Shown here piece after piece: positions 1-4,700 of a stretch of 6,498 bases of DNA. The stretch lies in contig JAIEQT010000426.1 of NCBI GenBank assembly GCA_019747455.1, forward strand, positions 1 through 6,498, read 5' to 3'. Made by a program: the position numbers and the translations under genes. Within the stretch, counting starts at the first letter, position 1, and every line of letters starts with the position of its first letter. The stretch is from Chitinophagaceae bacterium. GTDB taxonomy: Bacteria; Bacteroidota; Bacteroidia; Chitinophagales; Chitinophagaceae. The notes under the pieces were generated by a model. The model did not search any database. It had not been told where the DNA came from and saw only the letters and a list, made by a program, of their open reading frames with translations.

Positions 1-222
1 ATAGCCACTAACTACTTTTAATACACCATCTAAGCGCTGAAAAAAAGCCTCCGTACACCAAAAACAACCTTCACCGAAAGTAGCGGTATCGGTTTTTATA
101 CCTTTAGGAATGTCTGTCATATTATATGCAATTGATTTTTCTGTTTTGATTTCTCCCGCTGTGCAACTGAGTAAAAAGCTGCTAAAGGAGAGAATAAGCA
201 TGTAAAATTTTTTCGATCTCAT
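1..222 (-). CDS. msrA: Peptide methionine sulfoxide reductase MsrA, N-terminal part, lipoprotein-type
   Basis: MsrA reduces the S-epimer of methionine sulfoxide in oxidised proteins. Only the first 74 codons are in the window; the gene runs off the left edge. The start is the ATG at 222-220, which puts a basic N-terminus (MRSKKF) before a hydrophobic stretch at residues 7-19 ending in FLLSC, a plausible lipobox with Cys20 as the lipidated residue. The mature part then begins the MsrA domain: residues 49-58 read [10 protein letters not shown], containing the family active-site motif GCFW with Cys53 as the expected nucleophile, followed by F-x-x-L-x-G-V and VSGY, all typical of the family. A second cysteine, Cys56, lies in the same motif. 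Inference: the protein is exported and membrane anchored, and protects envelope proteins. Upstream, TATCTTTT at 246-239 on the minus strand is one base off the Bacteroidota -7 element, but no good -33 box accompanies it. The identification is firm; the lipoprotein call is likely. Confidence 0.93.
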   Translation of the reverse strand, partial: MRSKKFYMLILSFSSFLLSCTAGEIKTEKSIAYNMTDIPKGIKTDTATFGEGCFWCTEAFFQRLDGVLKVVSGY

Positions 223-370
223 ACTATAATCTACGTTTAAAAGATAATAACCTTTCAAGAGCCGCTTTGGTTTAACATTTTGCTAAGTTATACCCAGCAC
301 TTTGTATTTTATGTTCCGTTATACTATACATATACAGAATTACGTTAATTTTACAATTACCGTAACCGCT

Positions 371-877
371 ATGAGGGTAAAACAATCTATTAAAAATATC
401 AACTTCCAGTTGGAAGCATTGCTGTTATTTGTACCGGCAATCATATTTTTTGGGTTATTGGTAATATATAAGCTCTTTTCTATAGACCCCTATTTCAGCG
501 TTTCTATTCCCTTTCTTCTGGGAAATAATATTATAATCATGCAACTAGGGCTTTTTATAGTACCTTATATTTTACACCGTTTTTTAAGGAGTAGGCAACA
601 GGGTGCTTACACTTTCAGGGTTATTCACGTGATGCTATCTGTTTTTTTGCTTTTTGCTATCATGTTCACCTATCAGGTGGTGAGACCTACCTATGCTAAT
701 TATGTGACTCCCATCTTTGATAATAAAAATGATACTAAATTCTGGATGGAAGCTACGATGGCTACCTATATTATTTTAGGCGCTCAAATTGTAGTACAGA
801 TCATTTTTTTAATGTACAGCCTAAACATTATATTCCCACCCAAGCCCAAAGATCCGGTAGTTGAATTATCAGTATAA
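371..877 (+). CDS. Uncharacterised four-helix membrane protein
   Basis: I do not recognise this 168-residue protein. It has four strongly hydrophobic segments at about residues 15-33, 43-67, 83-103 and 128-154, a short basic N-terminus (MRVKQSIKN), a basic loop after helix 2 (HRFLRSRQQ), a polar loop between helices 3 and 4 with acidic residues (FDNKNDTKFW), and a proline-rich cytoplasmic-looking tail (PPKPKDP). The positive-inside pattern suggests both ends are in the cytoplasm. No catalytic motif, metal site or heme-ligand pattern is evident. The reading frame is open further upstream, with a TTG at 302 and an ATG at 311; I prefer the ATG at 371 because it places a basic segment just before helix 1, while the extra residues do not resemble a signal or domain. 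It ends 43 bases before mutS2, which has its own promoter-like element in the gap, so co-transcription is possible but not required. It is divergent from msrA. Confidence 0.75.
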   Translation: MRVKQSIKNINFQLEALLLFVPAIIFFGLLVIYKLFSIDPYFSVSIPFLLGNNIIIMQLGLFIVPYILHRFLRSRQQGAYTFRVIHVMLSVFLLFAIMFTYQVVRPTYANYVTPIFDNKNDTKFWMEATMATYIILGAQIVVQIIFLMYSLNIIFPPKPKDPVVELSV

Positions 878-892
878 GATTCTCATTAACCT

Positions 893-900
893 TACCTTTG
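893..900 (+). promoter_or_regulatory. Bacteroidota -7 element in front of mutS2
   Basis: TACCTTTG is a perfect match to the Bacteroidota sigma-factor -7 consensus TAnnTTTG and lies 20 bases before the mutS2 ATG, predicting a leader of about 14-17 bases. It sits in the short gap after the upstream membrane-protein gene. No TTTG or TTG is found about 20 bases upstream of it (the nearest TTG, at 861-863, is 29 bases away), so the -33 half is weak or absent. Confidence 0.55.
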
Positions 901-920
901 CCGCCTAATATCGGTGTTTC

Positions 921-3041
921 ATGCGTGTTTATCCGGATTCGGCCCTTACTCAATTAGAATTTGATAAAGTAAAAACTTTAGTGGCCGATTTGTGTAAAAC
1001 CAATTATGCCCAGCAAAAAGCAGGAGCACTAAGGGTACATACGCACAGAAATTATATTGAACTTGAATTACAACAATCTCACGAGTTTAAAATGTTGTTG
1101 TTGCAGCAGCAATATTTTCCCAACGATTTTCTCTTGGATATTCGTAAAGAATTAAAACTACTTGGTATTCCGGGTGCATTAATAGTTGGGGAACAGTGGA
1201 TGCAAATAAGGCGACTCAATGAAAGCATGGGCGCCATTTTCAGATGGTTCGATGGGGAAAGAAGACTTGCCTTCCCGGCTTTAACCGAAGTAGTTAAAAA
1301 TGCGTATTACGAGAAACAGATCACGGAGTCTATTGATGAAGTACTCGATGAATCGGGTGTTGTAAAAGACAATGCTTCTCCTGAGCTACAAAAAATCAGA
1401 ATGAATTTATTCCGTAGAAGGAATGAATTAAGACGAATGTTTGAGAAAGTAGTTCAACGAATGACAAAAGCCGGTTATGCAGCAGATATTGAAGAAAGTT
1501 TTAGTAATGGCAGAAGAGTTGTAGCGGTTTTTGCAGAACATAAGCGACAGGTAAAGGGAATATTACACGGAGAAAGCGATAGCCGGAAAACAGCTTTTAT
1601 TGAGCCTGAAGAAACCATTGAGTTAAATAATGAAGTATTCTCTTTGGAGAATGATGAGCTTAAAGAAGTACAACGCATTTTAAGAGAACTCACCGCACGT
1701 TTAAGCGTGTACGCTCCTTTATTATTACATTATTTGGATATTATTGGCGAGTTTGATTTTATCAAAGCCAAAGCACAATTAGCGGTGCAAATGCAGGCCA
1801 ACCTGCCCAATATAACCGATAAGGCGCAGGTGGTATTGGTTGATGCCTATCATCCGCTTCTTTTTTTATATAATAAAGAATCGGGCAAAAAAACAATACC
1901 CGTAACCTTAACGTTGGATGAACAAAGCAGGATATTGGTTATCAGCGGTCCGAATGCAGGGGGTAAAACCGTTACCATGAAAACGATTGGGCTTAACCAA
2001 TTGATGTTGCAAAGCGGATTGCTAGTGCCTGTAAGTGCTGTTTCCCAGATGGGAATTTTCAAACAGCTCTTTATCCATATTGGAGATACCCAAAATTTGC
2101 AATTCGAATTAAGCACCTATTCCAGTCATTTGATTCATATGAAGCATTTCATGGAAAATGCCAATGGGAAAACACTTTTTTTCATCGATGAGTTAGGAAG
2201 TGGTTCTGATCCTAATTTAGGCGGGGCTTTTGCGGAAGTGATTATGGAAGAATTATCAAGAAGAAGATCTTTTGGCGTAGTTACTACCCATTACCTGAAC
2301 TTGAAAGTAATGGCTAATCATACGCAAGGTATCATTAATGGTGCGATGCAGTTTGATGAAGTGAATTTACTGCCCATGTACAAACTCATTGTGGGTAAGC
2401 CCGGTAGTTCCTATACATTTGCTATTGCCGAAAGAATCGGATTACCCCAACATTTAATTAATAGGGCCAGGAAATTGGTAGACGACGACCATTTTAAATT
2501 AGACAGATTACTGAATAGAACAGAACAGGATTTACAATATTTAGAAAAAGAGAAAAAAGAGCTTCATCATTTACTCAGAGAGAATGCCAAATTGAAAAAA
2601 GAAATGGAGCAGGTGATGGATAAAGAACGGCATCGCCAGCAGGTTGAATTGTTGAAGCATCAGAACAAAGTTACCGAAGAGCGATTGGTGTATTTGAAAG
2701 ATATGGAGCGGAAGTTAAAGCAGATCGTACTCGACTGGAAAAAAACGGAGAATAAACAAGAGGTTGTAAAAAACTTGAAGGATCTATTGTTTAAGCGGAA
2801 AGAAGAAATTGTAGTGAATAAATTAGCTAAAAAAGTAGATCAGAAGTATAAAGAACTTAATCAGCATATTGAAGTAGGGTCACTGGTTAAAATGCGCAAA
2901 AATTATCAGGTAGGCGAGGTAAAGGAAATAAGAGGGAAAAGAGCTATTGTACAAGTAGGTGCATTACCAATGAATGTAGAGTTGGTAGATTTGATTGCTG
3001 TTGAGAAATTACCAACTGAAACTGAAAAAACAAAATCATGA
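921..3041 (+). CDS. mutS2: MutS2 family ATPase lacking the Smr domain
   Basis: MutS2 proteins are MutS paralogues without the mismatch-binding domain; they bind branched DNA and limit recombination, and in some bacteria act on collided ribosomes. Residues 1-300 form the core and clamp region, with the family motifs DNASPEL (150-156), FIEPEETIELNN (226-237) and DFIKAKAQLA (279-288). The ATPase follows: HPLL near 311, Walker A GPNAGGKT at 343-350, the STYSSH segment near 400, Walker B FFIDELGSGSDP with Asp423 and Glu424, and the conserved TTHY. A highly charged coiled coil covers about 525-640, and a KOW-like segment (VGSLVKM to NVELVDL) about 651-694. At 706 residues it is shorter than the usual MutS2 (about 780-800) because nothing follows the KOW-like part: there is no Smr domain and no LDLRG/LDLHG motif. 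The ATG at 921 follows a promoter-like element; there is no clear Shine-Dalgarno site. Its stop overlaps the next gene by four bases. The family call is very sure. Confidence 0.96.
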   Translation: MRVYPDSALTQLEFDKVKTLVADLCKTNYAQQKAGALRVHTHRNYIELELQQSHEFKMLLLQQQYFPNDFLLDIRKELKLLGIPGALIVGEQWMQIRRLNESMGAIFRWFDGERRLAFPALTEVVKNAYYEKQITESIDEVLDESGVVKDNASPELQKIRMNLFRRRNELRRMFEKVVQRMTKAGYAADIEESFSNGRRVVAVFAEHKRQVKGILHGESDSRKTAFIEPEETIELNNEVFSLENDELKEVQRILRELTARLSVYAPLLLHYLDIIGEFDFIKAKAQLAVQMQANLPNITDKAQVVLVDAYHPLLFLYNKESGKKTIPVTLTLDEQSRILVISGPNAGGKTVTMKTIGLNQLMLQSGLLVPVSAVSQMGIFKQLFIHIGDTQNLQFELSTYSSHLIHMKHFMENANGKTLFFIDELGSGSDPNLGGAFAEVIMEELSRRRSFGVVTTHYLNLKVMANHTQGIINGAMQFDEVNLLPMYKLIVGKPGSSYTFAIAERIGLPQHLINRARKLVDDDHFKLDRLLNRTEQDLQYLEKEKKELHHLLRENAKLKKEMEQVMDKERHRQQVELLKHQNKVTEERLVYLKDMERKLKQIVLDWKKTENKQEVVKNLKDLLFKRKEEIVVNKLAKKVDQKYKELNQHIEVGSLVKMRKNYQVGEVKEIRGKRAIVQVGALPMNVELVDLIAVEKLPTETEKTKS

Positions 3042-3487
3042 TACTTGCTCATATTTCCAGTATTGATCAATACAGTTCCTTACATCCTCATTTCCCACAA
3101 GCCATTCAGTTTTTACAAACAGCCAATTTGATGGAATTACCTATCGGTGAAATAGCTATTACTGAAGGGGTTCGGGCAATTGTTATGGAGGAATCATTGC
3201 TTTCAGAATCGGATTCTTTATTGGGCTTTGAGTGTCATAATAAAAATATTGATATACAGATATGCTTACGTGGTGTGGAACGTGTGGGTTGGCGATCTCG
3301 CTATACTTGTTCCTTGCCACAAGGTGCTTACAGCGAGGAGAAAGATGTTTTATTTTTTAATGATGAGCCTGATCATTTTTTTACCCTAACAGAAAATCAT
3401 TTTGCTATTTATTTCCCCAATGATGTGCATGCTCCCATGATAGGGGAAGGGATCATTAGAAAGATCGTGGTGAAAGTAGGTGTGTAA
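3038..3487 (+). CDS. YhcH/YjgK/YiaL (DUF386) family protein
   Basis: This 149-residue protein belongs to the YhcH/YjgK/YiaL family (DUF386, also EbgC-like), small cupin-like beta-barrel metalloproteins. The characterised E. coli member YhcH (NanQ) is an anomerase acting on N-acetylneuraminate; other members are linked to different sugars. Visible family features are E-x-H with D-I-Q at Glu65, His67 and Asp72-Gln74, followed by G79-V-E81, a conserved D near 103, the FPNDVHAP motif at 126-133 with His131, and the closing RKIVVKV with Lys142 and Lys146. His67, Glu65 and His131 are the likely metal ligands by analogy. Its ATG lies inside the last codons of mutS2 (ATGA overlap at 3038-3041), implying translational coupling in one transcript. 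No sugar transporter, sialidase or kinase lies near it, so the substrate cannot be inferred from context. The length is normal for the family. Confidence 0.88.
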   Translation: MILAHISSIDQYSSLHPHFPQAIQFLQTANLMELPIGEIAITEGVRAIVMEESLLSESDSLLGFECHNKNIDIQICLRGVERVGWRSRYTCSLPQGAYSEEKDVLFFNDEPDHFFTLTENHFAIYFPNDVHAPMIGEGIIRKIVVKVGV

Positions 3488-3493
3488 ACTCAC

Positions 3494-4252
3494 TTATAAA
3501 ATTAAGGCCGTTGCTACAATTTTGCCCGTTTCTTTTTCTTGAACATAGGCCATAACTTTTATTTCATTAGTTTGTAAATCAGCTGGAATATGTAGTTTAA
3601 CAGTTGTATTATGCTTACTATCTATAGTTACAAAATCTCTGACTATATTATGGTGACTAAGTCTTCTTCCATCATTCTCACCTGCTTTCACATTAATTGT
3701 TGCTTGTTTTTGTACTAAAGCAAAATGTACAACCGAACTAGTTTCTCCATTTTTATAATCCCACTTTAAAGAAATAGTATTTTTCTCATTATCCTTGAGT
3801 TGTTCAATAAAAAGATCTCCCTTTTCGGTAACGGCCAAATTGTTATTAATAAACGATCTGAGTTTATTCTCATTAGAACCAACTGTTTCATGTATACCGT
3901 TTATGATAGCTTGTGGTGTATAAATACTGTTAAGTCTAAATTTTTCACCATAATTTCTTTGCCGCTCCGAATAAGCAGCTTTGCTAAAAGGATCTTTCCA
4001 TCCTAATCTATCCCAATAATCCACATGAAATTCAAGTACCATTAATCTTTCTTTATATATTTCTTGCAAGGTAACTGCTAATTGGTCGGCTGGAGGGCAA
4101 CTGCTACAACCTTCAGATGTAAATAATTCGAGTATTACTACTGATTTGCTTCTTGCAAGATGAGATGCATAGGCCTCCGTATTACTAGTGCTAATTTGTG
4201 AATGTGCTGTGTAAACTGTTAATAAGAACAAACCAAGGATTATTCTGAGCAT
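3494..4252 (-). CDS. DUF1223 family exported thioredoxin-like protein
   Basis: This 252-residue protein matches the DUF1223 family, secreted proteins with a thioredoxin-like fold and unknown substrate. Residues 1-18 form a signal peptide (hydrophobic LRIILGLFLLTVYT, cleavage probably after AHS). Family motifs follow in order: VVILELFTSEGCSSCPPAD at 38-56, with the redox-type pair Cys49 and Cys52; EFHVDYWDRLGWKDPFS at 74-90; SERQRNYG at 95-102; and YTPQAIING at 111-119, where Pro113 occupies the place of the cis-proline of thioredoxins. The C-terminal half (about 140-252) looks like a beta-rich domain. Inference: a periplasmic thiol-disulfide or chaperone-like role. It starts at the ATG at 4252-4250. 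A near-consensus -7 element (TTTATTTG, 4321-4314, one mismatch) with a TTG 22 bases further upstream might be its promoter, but this is weak. The gene converges on the DUF386 gene with six bases between the stops and no visible terminator, so the two transcripts probably overlap at their 3' ends. Confidence 0.9.
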   Translation of the reverse strand: MLRIILGLFLLTVYTAHSQISTSNTEAYASHLARSKSVVILELFTSEGCSSCPPADQLAVTLQEIYKERLMVLEFHVDYWDRLGWKDPFSKAAYSERQRNYGEKFRLNSIYTPQAIINGIHETVGSNENKLRSFINNNLAVTEKGDLFIEQLKDNEKNTISLKWDYKNGETSSVVHFALVQKQATINVKAGENDGRRLSHHNIVRDFVTIDSKHNTTVKLHIPADLQTNEIKVMAYVQEKETGKIVATALIL

Positions 4253-4355
4253 GGCATCATTATTTTATCTGTTAAGAAGCTACTGTAAATACGAAGTAGC
4301 GATAAAATACTTACAAATAAAAAAACCGATATATGCTGCCGGACAATTTACTTTT

Positions 4356-4373
4356 TGCAGAGAGAGAGGGATT
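4356..4373. repeat. Near copy of the tRNA-Ser 3' end
   Basis: The 18 bases TGCAGAGAGAGAGGGATT match 4518-4535 at 17 of 18 positions (A4359 against G4521). The matching copy covers two bases of 3' flank, the discriminator base, the 3' acceptor strand and part of the T arm of tRNA-Ser. The two copies are in the same orientation, 162 bases apart. It could be a relic of a second tRNA-Ser gene, an attachment-site-like scar, or chance similarity in a purine-rich GA tract. Confidence 0.55.
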
Positions 4374-4388
4374 GCCTTCGGCGATCCC
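4368..4388. repeat. Strong inverted repeat with a three-base loop
   Basis: GGGATTGCC (4368-4376) and GGCGATCCC (4380-4388) can form a nine-pair stem with one T-G wobble around the loop TTC. It directly overlaps the tRNA-end repeat and is followed by a GGTGAGGGGTAGGC segment. It has no T-tract on the plus side, so it is not a typical terminator there. Read on the minus strand it resembles a tRNA T arm with an enlarged loop, or a REP-like dispersed hairpin. Its role is unknown. Confidence 0.6.
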
Positions 4389-4406
4389 GGTGAGGGGTAG
4401 GCATAC

Positions 4407-4446
4407 AAAATAAAAGCAGGCCTTTCAGGCCTTATCGTTTTTATTT
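4407..4446. terminator. Probable bidirectional intrinsic terminator
   Basis: AGGCCT (4418-4423) and AGGCCT (4427-4432) form a six-pair GC-rich stem around the loop TTC. It is flanked by an A-rich arm (AAAATAAAA, 4407-4415) and a T-rich arm (TTTTTATTT, 4438-4446) that could pair further and would give a T-tract in either direction. On the minus strand it is a second, back-up stop downstream of tRNA-Ser. On the plus strand it would stop any unseen transcript entering from the left. Confidence 0.6.
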
Positions 4447-4456
4447 CTTTCGCTTT

Positions 4457-4472
4457 GGCAAATAAATTTGCC
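4457..4472. repeat. Perfect palindromic hairpin GGCAAAT-AA-ATTTGCC
   Basis: Seven bases on each side (4457-4463 and 4466-4472) are perfectly complementary around AA. In practice a loop of four or more bases is needed, so a cruciform or hairpin of five to six pairs is realistic. The plus strand of the palindrome contains TAAATTTG (4463-4470), a perfect -7 element match, but no -33 element sits at the right distance. It may be a protein-binding site, a weak promoter or a chance palindrome. Confidence 0.4.
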
Positions 4473-4480
4473 GCGCTCAG

Positions 4481-4515
4481 AAAACAAAAATGCCCCTTAC
4501 GGGGCTTTTATTTTA
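4481..4515 (-). terminator. Intrinsic terminator of tRNA-Ser
   Basis: GCCCC (4492-4496) and GGGGC (4501-4505) form a five-pair GC stem around a four-base loop. On the minus strand the stem is followed by ATTTTTG (from the A-tract at 4486-4490), and it begins about 14 bases after the mature 3' end of the tRNA, the expected place for its terminator. The plus side also has a T-rich tail (TTTTATTTTA), so it may work in both directions. Confidence 0.75.
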
Positions 4516-4519
4516 TGTG

Positions 4520-4604
4520 CGGAGAGAGAGGGATTCGAACCCCCGGACCTTTGACAGTCAACGGTTTTCAAGACCGCCGCATTCGACCGCTCTGCCATCT
4601 CTCC
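4520..4604 (-). tRNA. tRNA-Ser (anticodon UGA)
   Basis: The minus strand gives an 85-base class II tRNA. The acceptor stem GGAGAGA (from 4604) pairs with TCTCTCC (4527-4521), with discriminator G at 4520. The anticodon stem GCGGT/ACCGT encloses the loop CTTGAAA, whose anticodon TGA is at 4570-4568 and reads UCA and related serine codons. A long variable arm (stem TTGA/TCAA), as expected for serine, is followed by a T arm with the loop TTCGAAT. The discriminator G is the serine identity base. CCA is not encoded: the flank reads CAC. A promoter lies directly upstream and a terminator directly downstream, so it is probably a single-gene transcript. Confidence 0.97.
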
Positions 4605-4608
4605 GGCG

Positions 4609-4640
4609 CAAATGTACGGGATGACGTTTTTTTAGCCAAA
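4609..4640 (-). promoter_or_regulatory. Promoter of tRNA-Ser
   Basis: On the minus strand a TTTG (4640-4637) is followed after 20 bases by TACATTTG (4616-4609), a full match to the Bacteroidota -33/-7 promoter pattern (TTTG, about 19-21 bases, TAnnTTTG). It is the best promoter in the window. The -7 element ends only four bases before the mature tRNA 5' end, so the predicted transcription start falls at or within a base or two of tRNA position 1. Confidence 0.75.
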
Positions 4641-4679
4641 ACTTATTTGAACTTATTAACCTAAGCGTTAAGAAGCCCA

Positions 4680-4687
4680 TACCTTTG
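4680..4687 (+). promoter_or_regulatory. Bacteroidota -7 element in front of the ABC exporter gene
   Basis: TACCTTTG matches TAnnTTTG perfectly and is identical to the element before mutS2. It ends 13 bases before the TTG start codon at 4701, predicting a leader of only about 8-10 bases. The -33 half is poor: the nearest TTTG (4646-4649) is 30 bases upstream. The element supports the TTG start, because the first in-frame ATG lies far downstream. Confidence 0.55.
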
Positions 4688-4700
4688 CCAAAATTTTATT

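Noticed and set aside
302..370. Upstream extension of the four-helix membrane protein from TTG 302 or ATG 311
   Set aside because: The extra residues show no signal or domain, and ATG 371 gives a basic N-terminus directly before helix 1. It cannot be fully excluded.
1475..2116. Two minus-strand open frames inside mutS2 (1475-1693 and 1850-2116)
   Set aside because: They are shadows of the strongly supported MutS2 frame, with no family motifs and no promoter or start context.
3180..3389. Alternative plus-strand frame inside the DUF386 gene
   Set aside because: It lies wholly within a recognised gene in another frame and resembles no protein family.
3800..4006. Plus-strand open frame opposite the DUF1223 gene
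   Set aside because: It is antisense to conserved DUF1223 motifs, with no independent support.
4374..4517. A small integrated element between the two tRNA-end copies
   Set aside because: There is no integrase, no coding capacity and only 144 bases between the copies; at most it is a scar, so I report only the repeat.
4455..4664. Plus-strand open reading frame of 69 codons containing GERGIRTPG
   Set aside because: It is the antisense translation of the tRNA-Ser gene and its terminator; this is a well-known spurious protein produced over tRNA genes.
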